Notes under the pieces: model-generated
The model's input: only the letters and a program-made list of their open reading frames with translations
Told to the model about the DNA's origin: nothing
Databases searched by the model: none
Part shown: positions 12,906 through 24,669 of the stretch, one piece after another
How the letters are laid out: each line of letters opens with the position of its first letter
Numbering within the stretch: the first letter of the stretch is position 1
Program-made: the position numbers and the translations under genes
NCBI GenBank assembly: GCA_002197995.1
Contig: NGZR01000001.1
Coordinates: forward strand, 14,589,501 to 14,653,500
Direction of reading: 5' to 3'
DNA: 64,000 nt
Source of the DNA: Gaeumannomyces sp. JS-464
Taxonomy: Eukaryota > Ascomycota > Sordariomycetes > Magnaporthales > Magnaporthaceae

Positions 12906-13872
12906 CTAGACTTCCATGCCAGCAACCTTCTCGATCAGGCGCGGCAGCACCTCCGCGGCGTCCTCCTGAAAGAAGAAGTCGTCGGAGCCAAGCCCGCGTC
13001 CCGCGTCCGGGTCCGGGTTGATGACGGCCACCACGGCGCCGTGCTTCTTGGCCATGTCGATGTAGCCGGCGGCCGGGTGCACGGTGGCGGCGGTGCCGAC
13101 GACGAGCATGACCTCGACGGGCGGGTTTCCGTCGCACACAAAGGCGTCGGCCTCGGCGAGTACGTCGTCCTCGGGGCTCGCCGAACCAGACGACGGCGGG
13201 CCGCAGCAGGCCCTTGCCGCACTGCGGGCAGGCCGGCAGGTCCGACGCGCTCACCTCGGGCGCCGGAAGCTTGGCGTCGGCGATCCAGGCCGGGTCCGGG
13301 TCGACCGACGATGGGGCCAGGGCCGGGCAGAGCGGGTCGGAGAAGTTGTCGCGCTGCACGTAGCCGCACCCATCGAAGCACTTGAGGTCGAACAGCCGCC
13401 CGTGCACGGGCCGGAGGGACGCCGCCGGGTGGCCTGCGCGCTGGGAGAGGCCGTCGACGTTCTGGGTCAGGCACAGGAAGCGGGTCTTGGTCGTCTCGGT
13501 GGTGGTGACTTCGGTAGTGGCCGAGGCGGCGGTGGCGGCGTCTGGGTCAGGTGTCAGGCGCTTTGCCAGTCGGGCGAGGGCGTAGTGAGCGGCGTTTGGC
13601 TGGACGCTGAGCGCCCGGTGGCGGCGCCAGGCGTAGAAGAGCCAGACCAGGCCCGGGTTCGCGGCGAACGCCTCCGGGGTGGCGAGGTCGGTGGACCGGT
13701 GGTTGCGCCAGAGGCCGCCCTTGCCGCGGAAGGTCAGCAGGCCCGACGAGGCGGAGAGGCCCGCGCCGCAGAGCGCGAGGACCCGGCCTGGGCCCTCGAC
13801 GACCTTGCCGAGGAGGTCTTGGAACTCCTCGACCGAGGTCCGGGGGTTGCCCGTCGGTGTTTTGCGCGCCAT
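12906..13872 (-). CDS. SIRT5-like NAD-dependent protein deacylase (sirtuin), one frameshift
   Basis: Sir2-family enzyme that removes acyl groups from lysine using NAD+. The N-terminal 230 residues read from an ATG and carry the family motifs in order: GAGLSASSGLLTFRG (NAD binding), TQNVDGLS, VHGRLF with the catalytic His, and zinc ligands C..C and CPQC followed by VVWFGE. In the FYAWRR segment the Tyr and Arg match the pair that gives human SIRT5 (Y102/R105) its taste for succinyl and malonyl groups, so desuccinylase/demalonylase activity is likely. The rest (GTAATVHPAAGY, then INPDP) lies in another frame, reached by dropping one base from the G4 run at 13173-13176. The corrected length is 321 residues, normal for the family. 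The lesion is probably a sequencing indel; a real truncation would remove the C-terminal part of the Rossmann fold. Confidence 0.88.
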
Positions 13873-16800
13873 CCAGAAGGAGCGGTCGGAGGGACTGGAG
13901 ATTATGGACTTTTGCGTGGCTAGGTGAGCTGTCGCCGAGAGTCGCGGGACGCTTCTTGGCTGCGGGTTTAGAAAAATTGGAAGCTGAATCCGGAGCGTGG
14001 ATTTCGCTCGAACGCCTACGCCCTACCGGACGGTCACTTTATAGAGAGAGGCTGTTTGATAGCAGAGCCAGCAGGGGTCTGGGACCCACCCATTTGGGTG
14101 GCTGCCAGGGCTCCGAAGATGAGATGCCGATTCCGCCGCTGTTGCCTGGAGGTCGGGCTGCGTTGGACGCAGAGCCGCATCAATTGTTCTCGAGGTAGTG
14201 CGAGGGGAATCCGAGTGTCTCGCGATCACGTGACGCCGCAGCCTTTGGCCTCACTCTGGGAACGGCTGAGACTCGCAGTACCTGTGCTTGAGGCTTGAAG
14301 TCTAAAGTACAAGATTGCGTGTAAACTGGGCTAAGGGAAGTAGTGCCTCAACTTCTACTTGTGCTTGGGAGCCCATTGGCGTCATGTGTGCATGCGTAGG
14401 GGATGGCACGTGGGCTGTGCCCTTGGGGATGGATCGGTGTAAGTCGGCGTTGGGCGGCAACAAGAGCTTGGGATTGGATCTTACATGGGGTTTCGTGGTT
14501 GATGGAAAGAAACGGTCAAAATGGGTGTGTCTGTTGATGCATCAATTCAACAAGCGCAAGTCGGGTGCGCTACTTTAACGCAAAAGCTGGGCAGCCGGCA
14601 CCTAGCAGACCAGCGGGTGCAGCTGGCCTGGGCGACATGGACTTCTCACGATTTGTCCATTTCCACAAAACCTTAGCCGTAGCCTTTGCCGCTCGGCGGG
14701 AGACGAGCAACGAGAGCAACATGACGGAATCCAGGTGATGGCAATAGATTTCTTCTAGCCCCTGTGCCACGGGCAAGATGGGCGACACGTGCTGACCGGG
14801 TTACGAGGCGAGCCCATATTCCCACAATGTGCTCGATCCCGGCTTCCTTTTGGCCACAACTACCGAAACTCTCCGGTTACGCCGTGCCAGAGTTGTGCCC
14901 AAAAATGTCTTAATCTTCCCTTCGAAAGGGACCCTTTCCCGTCCTCGAGCATCCTGCCACCACACAAAGCGTGTTCGAGGGGGTACCCGCTCGTATCTTT
15001 TAGGGTCTCGGGAGACGGTGTTTTACGGAGCGGGAGAGGATGTAGTCACGGCATACCTGGCATCGCGTTTCTATGTATACTAGCAGTGGTGGACAACCTG
15101 ATGATGGAGTGGCTGGATTGTCTTGGTTTTCACCGCTGCTTCAACTCATCTCCCATCCAGCTGGTGGCTTAGAAGACTCATATCGAGGCCCGAATCTGCG
15201 TAGCTCAGCTTTGGTGTTAAATTGCTGGTGTGATGACGGCTTGAATGCAACCAAGACGAACGATGACGCCAAACGGTCGCCACTTTCAACGATGTCGTTT
15301 GGGGAGTTGGCAGGCACCGACATACCCTGAAAGGGCTGCGTCTGCCTCTCGTCATGGCGTTTGGTCAATCATAGTCAAGCATCAAGCCTCTTGACGCCAT
15401 GTTTGCACCGCATGGTTTCCATGATTTCCGCCCTAGAGACAGGCATGCCTGCTCCCTAATGTCCATTTCAAGCCATCACTCTGTTTGCGACACCAACTCC
15501 ACTCAGACGTGCTTATCCTCCAATCTTGTCTGCGGTGGAACGGCGGCGTGCAGCTCGCTCACTGCGGGTGCAAAGCACAAATACAACAGCATCGAGAGAG
15601 GAAGGACGGCGTGCCCTGTTGATGCCGCCTGAACAGAGTGAGAGGCGTACTCCGCCGGAATCACACAAAATTGGTACCCGATTCCGTTACACGCAATACT
15701 CCGCACGGGGGCCGCGGCCTGTGCCACCAACGCGGCCAGTTTTCTTGTCCACCAGCCACGCGGGTTGCACGACCCAGCCTCCCCCGTGCCGGGCCACTTG
15801 TTGCCCCCATCCGTGCTCTGCTTCGGTATTATTGTTTGATTCAGACAGACGGAGAAATTTCCCATCAGCGTTTTCTTCCCGGTATAAGGCAAACCGCCCC
15901 TTGGCCTCGCCGGGCCCGGACCCGAGTGTTCTTGAGCTCTTCCCGAGACCTCGCCCAGCTTGTGCATCCTCGGATCTAGTTGCATAAAATTAAATAAGGC
16001 CATCCAGCTAGAAAAAGGGCCGTTGTTGATCACTGGTGATTAGAACGAATGGCGCGTCCGGACCGCAGCCCAGGTATCTCAGCTTGTGCGACACCAACCC
16101 CTGGCTCGGGTCAGCCCAGAGCCTTGGCCACGACGCCAGCCCACGCAGGTCCAGCAGTAGGTACAGGCACTCGGGCAGCCTGACAGCTGTCGATCTCACG
16201 CTGCCATCGCACTTCAGCGACCGGGACATGCAAGGGGGCACATCGGGGCGCTGCAGTTGTCTGATGATCTCGGGAGACGATCCGCTGCTAGCCCCGCAAC
16301 GCGTTGCCGTCGGCCATGGAAAATACCGCCGAAGGAAAAGGGAAATAGGGAAAATAATTTGCATGGTGGATCTTGGGACAAACGAGCTCGTGCCGAATGT
16401 GGAGGGCTTGTCTCTGCTGTCCCTTGCCTCTCCTGTGAGGCCTCGCTGTCTCCCCTCGGGATTTCTTGCAAATAGCACGACTGTGAATTCAAGACCTCGA
16501 GGAGCGGTGCCTCCGGCCGAGATGGTATGTTCCAGTCGAGGAGTACGGCGCTCATCTCTCTGCCTTGCCCATCTCACAACTCCCATTAGCCCGGTCTCAG
16601 AAGGCCTTCCCTCGGCCAGTTCGTCAGACCCTCCACTGTCTTGTCGCGAGTGTGACAAGGGACTGGCCAGGCTCTGGCATGGCCACCAGAACCCGGCCTT
16701 GTTTTCTGCCGATCGACAATGCAGCAAGGAGGACGAAGAGATAACTGCCAGATATGTTGCTGCTCGGCGATCTGGGGCGCACAGGCGCAGCATAGCTGTG

Positions 16801-18110
16801 CCCCTTGTCCAGCGTCAGATGCTGCCTTGGCCTCGCAGAGGAGCTGTAACGGGAAATCGTGCCTCTCTTGACCTCCTGTTTAGGGAGGAAGCCGGGCCGG
16901 GCTCACCGATGACAGCGTTGACGCGCCACCAGCGGAGGAGGTGCACAAACAAGCTACGATGCTCGAGAGACATGTTTCTAGTCAATCATCTGGTGTGTTG
17001 CTCCCCGCTGTGCCACCCTGGAAGCCCCTAGGGATCGAGTGTTGCTCCGAATTGTTTGCGGGGCCTCAGCATGTGCGAATCGACAACGTGGTGGCCATGC
17101 ACCTCGACCCCGTTTGCCCTCGTGTTTGTTAGCACCGCCATGCAGCTGGCCAGGTAGGAGCAAACAGCATTCCTCCGGACTGAAGCCACAGGGATGTGTC
17201 CATGTTACGGGAAAATAGATGGCTGTAATGATGGCGCAAAGCGGCATCAGCGCCCACCAGCCATCTCGCCGTTTGTCCTTGTCTTACGATGTGATTCGCG
17301 GGGTCGCTTTGTTTGTCCCTGATATGCCCTTGCCTACCCCATCCGCACCCGTCTCGGCGCCGGCGGTCAAAGCTGAGGCGGGAACAAATTTCAACACGGA
17401 CGCCACAACGGGTGACTAAAGCTGCAGGCCGGCGGGCGCCCGCGTCCTCGTCTTTGGCGTCGCTCCGGCCCCGACCGCCTTCTGGATGGAGAATCTCTGC
17501 GCCCGTGGCTTGCTGCCGATCGGAATATGCAGGGCGCGGGAGAGGACGAGACCCCATAAGCCACCACTATACCTGAAGTACCACGGGATTTTCTAGGGCT
17601 GCTGATCGCCCCGCATCGTCGTCTTGAAGGGCAGGGAGGCGGGAGACGGACGGGAAGAGCGACGGGCCGACACGGCAGGGATGGGACAGACCAGGCACAG
17701 CATGCAGCTGGCTGGCTGTCTCTCAGACCTGCGTGGCCGGCACCTCAGGCCCTTGCAGCACAACGGCAAGTGCACAGCATACGCATATGCGGGCTCAGGA
17801 GAGAAGCCGCAGTGGAGCTGGCAGTGACTTTTGGTATTACTAGGGCCGTATCATCGAGATGGCGAGGCAAAGGGGATGTGTATAAAGACTGGGTTGGCAT
17901 CCGCCCCGTCCTCGATTCGAAGTCCGGACGTCAAGGAGCAGGAACTTGCCTTCGCCGCGGGCCCCCTTTCTCTGGTCATCTATCTCCCTTCCTCTCCGAG
18001 GTCCCTGAGGTGGCTGTCCGACACGGTACCTCCTCGATCCCCCACACTCGTTTTTTCACGCTCGCTTGCCCCCTCCGCTCCTAAGCTCGCTCTGAAAACT
18101 GTTGCCGAGC
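13873..18110. other. 4.2-kb gene-poor interval
   Basis: No gene recognised. The longest frames (16036-17031 plus, which begins at GTG, and 16008-16793 minus) overlap each other and show no domain. The right end holds the promoter of the Ser/Thr-rich secreted protein, with a TATA box at 17881 and a CT-rich leader around 17900-18105. The left end is the sirtuin promoter. Confidence 0.5.
17881..17887 (+). promoter_or_regulatory. candidate TATA box of the secreted Ser/Thr-rich gene
   Basis: TATAAAG lies 230 bases before the ATG at 18111, followed by a pyrimidine-rich stretch. This position fits a start site about 30 bases downstream and a 5' UTR of about 200 bases. Inference from sequence only. 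Confidence 0.4.
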
Positions 18111-20492
18111 ATGCGCGGTCTCACTCGCTTCGCCCTCATGGGCTTGGGGTAATTAAGCTTTCTTTTATGCTTGTTCTCTGGCTCTGTCCGGCCTTGTCTC
18201 GCGGATGGAACGTTGAGGTGGACGTTTCCCTCTGGTATCTCTGACTCTCGGGGACGTCTCAAGTGGCTTCGAGGAGGCTTCAGCCCATAGTCAAGCTCAT
18301 ACCCCGACGTCTGAATCGAGCAAGCTGACTCTCTATCCCCTTTGCAGCTCGAGCCTGGTCAAGGCTGTGCCGCACGCCCCTAGCTATGGCGGTAAGACTG
18401 TGACTGTGACGGTCACGCCCGACTGTCCCACACCTTCTTTGCCCACCGTGACGGTCTACCCGTCCACGTGCTACACCGGATCGACTACGTCCACCACGAA
18501 GAGCTCGACTTCGAGTGTGCCGACTGGCCCGTCTAGCTCGAGCTTGGTGCCCACCACTTCAACCCCTGGCACCACCACCTATACCTCGAGCACGGAGCCG
18601 TGGTCGACGACTAGCCACTCTAGCACCTCGTCGACCCTCACCACCAGCGGCAGCAATAGCACCTGGACCTACCCCACCTCGTCTGGCTCGACCACCTCTG
18701 GGGCCTGGAGCACGACCACCCCGGGGACCCTGACCTCCTCCACCACCACTCACTCTTCGTTGACTACCAACACGCCCATCACCTCGTCTGGTAGCACCAC
18801 GAGCTCTTCGACCTCGGAAACTTCCAGCACGATCCCCTTCTCGCCGTCTTCGTCCTCCACTGGAACCCCGTCCACTGGGAGCTCGTCTACCTACACTACC
18901 ACGAAGAGGACCACCCTGACCTCCAGAACTACCACCGGAACCGCCAGTACGTCGTCGAGCATCCCGCTGACCACGCACAGCTCGAGCATCATTACCAGCT
19001 CCAGCACGACGTCCAAGTGGGCAAACACCACTTCACACTCAACTGGCAGCACCACCAGCACAGGGAGCTCGTCCACCGGCAGCTCGTCTACTGGTAGCTC
19101 GTCCACTGGTAGCACCACGCTCCCGCCGCCCACGTCGACCTCGGTCACAACTACCAGCACGGGCAGCAGCACCTGGCCGACTACTTGGCCGACTACCTGG
19201 CCGCCGTTTTCTACATCCACATCGACGACTGGCAGCTCCAGCTCCAGCACTGGCACAAGCACCACCGAGCCATGCGTCGGCTACGGCTGCACGACCGCCT
19301 CCTCGTCCACTGGATCCACGACGGGCACCGTCACCACGGGGACGTCCAGCACCATCCCCACGTCGCCGTCAAGCTCGACCGGCACGCTCACCTCGAGCAC
19401 AGGAACCTCGTCGACGGGAACCACGACGGGCAGCACCACTGATCGGACCACCACAACCCACACCCGCACCACAATCACCTCGACGAGCGGGACGACCTCG
19501 TCTGCGTCCACCAGCAGCAGCAGCGGCTCGTCGACCTACGTGACCAGCAGCACGATCCCCACGCGCGACTCCAGCAGCTCCAGCTCGACCGCGACCACGG
19601 ACTCGCTGACCAGCACGACCCAGTCGACGGGGAGCAGCAGCCTCCCCACCACCTTCCCGACCACCTGGTACCCGCCGACCACGACCGGAAGCACCGTGAC
19701 GTCGCGGTGCAGTAAGTCGCGCAACACCACATCATCTAGCAGCACCATGACCTCATCCACGCTCACGACCCTGACGACGAGCTCCGGCACCACGACTGAG
19801 TCGTCCTCGACGCTGCCGACTTCGGGAAGCACGAGCAGCAGCAGCGCAGCAGCAGCAGCACCGGCACGATCCCCTCGACCACTGGCACCGTCCCGTCGAC
19901 TAGCGGCTCGAGCAGCAGCACCGGCACCAGCAGCACGGGAACGGTCCCGTCCACACACAGCACCACCGGTACCATGCCCACCACCAGCAGCACTGGCACC
20001 ATCCCGTCGACGTATAGCAGCAGCACTGCCACCGTGCCCTCCACCAGCGGTACCAGCAGCACTGGCACTAGCAGCACCGTCTCCTCCCCGTCGTCGTCCT
20101 CGTCCACCTCCTCCACCATCACAACCTCCTCCTCGTCCTCCTCCACCGCCACCACCAGCTCCAAGTCCTGGGACTCGTACAGCTACAGCTCGTCGGTTCC
20201 CCCGACCACGACGCCCAGCACCTTCGTGACGTCGTCGCGGAGCAGCACCCTCCCCTGGTCCACCAACAGCAGCAGCAGCACCACCTCCTCCCCCTCCTTC
20301 ACGCCCGACACCACGACCCACACGCCTCCGCCCTTCACCCCGACGACCTTCACCCCGACGACCGGGACGCCGACGACGTCGACGCCCACGACGACGAGCA
20401 CGCCCTGGGGCTACGGCGACGGCGGCTACGGCGGCGGCTGGTGGGGCGAGAAGGCGCGCCGCAAGCACATGGCCAAGGGCAGGTTCTGGTAA
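18111..20492 (+). CDS. secreted Ser/Thr-rich mucin-like cell-surface protein, one frameshift
   Basis: Exon 1 (18111-18148) encodes MRGLTRFALMGLG. Intron 18149-18347 has donor GTAATT, a CTGAC branch site and acceptor TTTGCAG. Exon 2 runs to 20492. The N-terminus is basic then hydrophobic, consistent with a signal peptide. It is followed by a short module with TVTVTVTPDCP and TVTVYPSTCY (two Cys), then more than 500 residues almost wholly Ser, Thr, Gly and Pro, a typical O-mannosylated stalk. It includes GSSST repeats at 19061-19112. The tail is Pro/Thr-rich and ends in Gly, Trp and basic residues (WGYGDGGYGGGWWGEKAR); I see no GPI signal. In the AGC microsatellite at 19834-19860 one base is missing (near 19846), after which the frame reads alanine-rich nonsense. 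Adding one base gives 727 residues. Expected to be secreted or wall-bound; exact role unknown. Confidence 0.78.
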
Positions 20493-21796
20493 GGGAGGGA
20501 TGTGACGCGACGTTCTTCAGGCGATGAAGATGGGCCAATGAGGCGCAGCAGCGGTTTCGTGTCTTGTGTCGGTGTGGTGGGGAAAACCGGATACGAGATG
20601 TTGTACAATTCTCTGATGGCTGGGAGAAACGGGATTGGGGGAGAAAGAGAAGGGAGAAGACCGTCACGACTATTTTTTGCCTTTTGTGTTTTTTTTCTTC
20701 TTTTTCTTCCCCACCCTGACAACTTTCTATTTCTTTTTCGGACGATTTGTTCGTCATTATTTTATTTTTTTGACGGTCTCCCTGGCACAAAACCTGCCGG
20801 GGAAATCGACGGTTTCTCGACGCTCCTTCATGCCAGTTCATTTCATCTTCCTTAATTTCCGATTTTCCTCCACCACGAACAAAAAAAAAACACATGAACT
20901 AAACCACCAGATCTTCTTCTTTCTTGTCGGACATTAGATAGGGACCTAATGAAGCATGTTAGCTGGAGTCGTACATTTCGCGATAACGCGCGCCGCCTTT
21001 ATTTGTCCGCAGCGTAACAACATAGGGCCCATTGGTTGGCGGTGCCCGTTGGGTTTTGTACTTTTGTCCCGCCCGCTTGGAACCCATCTCGCGTTTTCTT
21101 GGTGGATCTGCGCCGAGGCTGGGGGATTGATTGGTGGCAGAGAACGACGGGGAGAGGGTCGAAGCGGCCAGGGGTAGGCACAATGGCTGGCCTCGCCAAG
21201 CCTCTTAAACGGCTGCCTGGACGGCAGTACATTTTGCGTGCGTCCTGCCCATCCCCACAGATTTGGACTTTTGCCCTGTCCCTCACGCGCTCTGCTGTGC
21301 CTGTCCGCCTTTAGCTTATCGTCGCCTGTTTGGGGGTCTGAGTCTTGCCAGCTGGACATAGTCATACGGCCTAGCCCCCGTTTGACGGCCGGCCTCACCC
21401 ACCGCCCGGGCGTTGGGGATTCTCGCCGGAAGGGGTTAACGGACGGAGCTAAACGCCGACTCGCGGAGCAGGCAGGACCCCGGCAGCCGACCAGTCTTGA
21501 CGACCGAACCCTCGGGTCTTCCCTCAAACCGAGGAGGGCGTCCGCGCCCGCCGGGGCCAGGGGAGCCGCCGCTGGGTTTCCGAGCCGAGTACCGAGTAGG
21601 TAGTGGCATGCCTGCACCATGTCGCCACCGCCGCCACTGCCCTCGTCCCCGCCGCTGTCCACCGCCGCCATGACGGACAGCGCGTCGGCGTTGTCGTCGC
21701 CGTCGGCCCCTCCTAGCCGTCGCGGGGATGCTGCAGCGCTGGGAACGCCCGTCTTCCCTGTGCCGTCCACCTCGACGAGGCCGACCCGCAGCGAGC
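20493..21796. other. intergenic, 3' UTR and promoter
   Basis: The first 400 bases are T-rich (many TTTTCTTT stretches) and probably hold the 3' UTR and terminator of the Ser/Thr-rich gene. The remainder is the upstream region of the membrane-protein gene at 21797. A frame starting at ATG 21619 runs into that gene but is out of phase with the conserved exons, so I did not use it. The minus-strand frame 20946-21770 has no recognisable domain. Confidence 0.5.
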
Positions 21797-23365
21797 ATGG
21801 CTACAAGCCCGATGCTCCTCCCAATGGATCCCGCCAACGCCGGCGCGAGGATCTGTCCCGGATCCAACGCCAAGAGGTCTCGCCTCCACGTCGACGGCCC
21901 TCAACTGGACGGATGGTGAGTGTCGATCTGCCTTTCCTTCCTTTGGCCCCCTTTCCAACTTTCTTCAACTGGCCACGGCCTCCTGTAGTGGCCTGTCAGC
22001 CCATTCAAGCTCGTTTACTAACGAACTTTGTCCCACCCAATAGGTACATCGTCAAGATTGTACTGAGGGCCTTTAGCTGCATCTTGATGTTGACCATGGT
22101 GGTCATGTATCTCGTCATCATAATCCCGTCACAGGGCATTATAACTCCGACATATACGCCAACAGGCTGAATGCCCCTATTGCCAGCGGGATGCACGCTG
22201 CGTTTGGCATTTTTGTACGTGCTTGCCCACGATGCAGCAAAACTTCTCCCACCCCTACGCCACCGCACGATACACTACTAACGTACCCGCGTCCAGGTCA
22301 TAACCACCCTAATGTGGGATATGGCCGAGTTTATTACCATGTGTTGTCGTAAAGGTTACGGCATCACGCCCAAGGCCACATCGGCATCGAGCTCACCTTA
22401 TTCCTCTGGGGCGCCGGCACCATCTCCCTGGTGACTATACTGGCTGTAGTCCCGGTTTGGTATTCCAGATACTTCCCGGCGCGTAGTGGCTATACCGGGG
22501 TCGAGGAGGTTACCTCGGTGCCGTGATGGGGGGCCTCATCGTGTGAGTTTTCTTTTCTTTTTCCCCTTCGTCTTCGTCTTTGTCTTCGTCGTCCCTCGAC
22601 ACGGCCGTTCCTCCGCTAATCGTATCAACTAGAATCAACGATTCATTCTCGCGTGAGAAACGCGATCGATAGGTGCGGGGTAGGGCCTGACCCCACGTAT
22701 TATGTATCTCCAAACCGGAGAGCCGGGTGGTGATGCGCAGGCCATACCCGCCGCTCCCACCAGGCAGGAGCCGGATATCGAAATGGGCGACCGCATCACG
22801 GCCAGACCAACCGGCCGCCGCACTCAGCTCAGCCTCAACCCTCGTGGCTTTGCCGCCCCGGCCCTCGCTCCGGGGGCGATGGAGCGGCTGCTCAGGGGCA
22901 AAAAAGCGCCGCCGTCGTCGCGACGGGCCGCGCTCCTCCCCGCAGCCGATGAGCCCCGAGGCATCAGAAAGCGCCGTGGTCGGCTCGCCACAGCAGCAGC
23001 AGCAGCAGCAGCAGCCAGAAGAGCAAGCAGAGCAAGAACCAGAGCGACCCCAGCCCCAGGCCCAGCGGCAGCACACACACAGCCCGCCGTCCCCACCGCA
23101 GCAGGTTCCGCGCCGAAAACCAGTGCCGACGCGCGGCACAGGCTCGGAGGGGGATGACAGCTACAGCCCCGTGCCCGCGCCCGACTACGAGCCGGACGAG
23201 GCCGAACGGCGGCGGGCCGAGCGCGGCGAGGCGCAGGCGCAGTGGATGACGCTCGAGGCCATGGGGATCCGGGGCCCGGCCTCGGGGAAGAAGCGGGGCG
23301 GGGCGGCCGGGAATGCGGACCGGCAAGAGGCTGCTGGCCGGCGGGACTTGGAGGACGGCAGGTAG
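21797..23365 (+). CDS. multi-pass integral membrane protein with Gln-rich tail, several indels
   Basis: Exon 1 is 21797-21915 (MATSPMLLP to DGW, donor GTGAGT), exon 2 22044-22214, exon 3 from 22297; the branch sites CTAAC are clear. At least three hydrophobic segments are visible: after YIVKIVLR (about residues 47-70), around GMHAAFGIF/VITTLMWDMAEF, and ELTLFLWGAGTISLV to VPVWY. A conserved-looking loop HYNSDIYANRLNAP lies between TM1 and TM2. Restoring continuity needs one extra G at 22134-22136 and one extra C at 22376-22377. The frame then stops at 22526 (173 residues), or, with one further shift, goes on as GYLGAVMGGLIV, a plausible fourth TM. From about 22690 to 23365 a coding-like tail with a run of eight Gln and Pro-rich charged sequence follows, itself interrupted at A6 (22900-22905). 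I include the tail tentatively. It resembles uncharacterised fungal membrane proteins; no function can be assigned. Confidence 0.6.
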
Positions 23366-24669
23366 CGGGGGGTCCCAGGCTCCCGGGGGTGGGCCTTGGC
23401 AATCTATCCTCGGAATTGTTGCTTGATTTTTGTCACTCTTTGGTTGCCGGCGTTTGGATCTCGTGATACACGCGCCCTGCGTTTTTTGGTTTTTGACTAT
23501 ACCACAACCCTTATTAGTTTCTTCATTTGCATGTAAACGAGGGCGGACTCGTGTTTGGAAAAACATTTCACTTACACGCTCATCAGCTTGTCAATATTGA
23601 GTTAGGTACCTTGGTCTACGACAAAGAAAAAGTTAGCGCCTCCCACCTGACCATGTCGACCGTAGTAGCACGAAGAAGAAAAGGTGCAGGAGAGGAAACG
23701 GGGGTAGAAATAAAACCATCGATATCCTTTCTTTTCTCCCTTCTTTTCCCATTCCTCTTTCCTTTGCTTTTTTTCTCCCATTCCTCTTTCCTTTGCTTTT
23801 GCTTCTCCCTTCCCTCCCCATTTCCCTCTCCCTTTCTCTCTCCCCGCCGTCAAACCCCTAGGAATAAACGGCTATTTTTGCAGATCGCTTCTATTTGGAA
23901 CCTGTCGAAAGGTAACCTGTGTTGTTCAATGGGTCATGCCGTGGTCGGCGGTCCACAATAGGCGAGCGTGCCTGTCCAGGCGCGCCACGAAGTATGCGCG
24001 ACCAGCAACTCGCGGATGCGCCAGGGCATTACCGCCCGGCGGAGGCCAGAAGCACTTTCGGTCCCCGCGCGGATCTACTGCTTCAACAGGTCGTTCATCA
24101 TGACTTCGGGCGGGCGCCTGGGAATCGGGCCTTCGGATGCAGCGCGGGGCGACGCCGTCGCCGCTCTCCTGGGCGGCGGTGTGCCTTACATCGTGCGGGG
24201 ATCTAACAAGGCTTGGGGCTGGGCATTGTGGGGCGAGTGAGACCTGGCTGGCCTGATGGCCTGAGAGTCCGCCGAAGCGTGGCGCCACGGCTACGCTCAA
24301 ATAGAGACAGCACAGCTGCGCTATGTTAGTTACGGCAAGAACCTGGAAGGATTGTGGCTGTCGAATAGATGGACAAATATAGAATTTAAAGCAGGCTGCG
24401 AGTACACATAACCCGGCTCAGGGGTCACTCCTGAGCGTGCTAAGGACACAGAACCATGACGACTTGTTCCTCTGAGCCACACCGCCGAACTGGACCAAGC
24501 TGAGCTCCTCCTTCAAGTGCATAGGAGGATTCTTGGGGCGGTTTTTGTGGCTTCTAGGCCAGTGGAGGAGTATATTATGCTAGGCTGAGCTGTGACGTCC
24601 CTTGATAGACCTTGCTCCTCGTTTTAGTTTCCAACCTTCCCGGTAACATAGAAAACGCTTTCCTTCGTA
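23366..24669. other. intergenic with pyrimidine-rich repeat
   Basis: A CT-rich tract (about 23725-23850) includes a tandem duplication at 23748. The 23919-24240 frames are GC-rich and lack recognisable motifs. No gene is called. The right end is the downstream region of the HET gene. Confidence 0.5.
23748..23799. repeat. 29-bp-period pyrimidine tandem duplication
   Basis: The 23-base unit beginning CCCATTCCTCTTTCC occurs at 23748 and again at 23777, in a CT-only tract. Confidence 0.8.

Noticed and set aside
13084..13923. 279-residue plus-strand frame
   Set aside because: Complement of the sirtuin gene; GC-rich composition leaves several frames open. No motif of its own.
16008..17031. Overlapping long frames on both strands (331 residues plus, 261 minus)
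   Set aside because: The plus frame begins at GTG, neither contains a recognisable domain, and both look like chance frames in GC-rich DNA.
19536..20468. 310-residue minus-strand frame rich in Arg/Gly/Val
   Set aside because: Complement of the Ser/Thr repeats; repetitive sense codons give open antisense frames.
21619..21915. Alternative start of the membrane protein at ATG 21619
   Set aside because: That frame reaches the donor in phase 0 and would read a stop soon after the acceptor. The frame from ATG 21797 joins in phase to YIVKIVLR.
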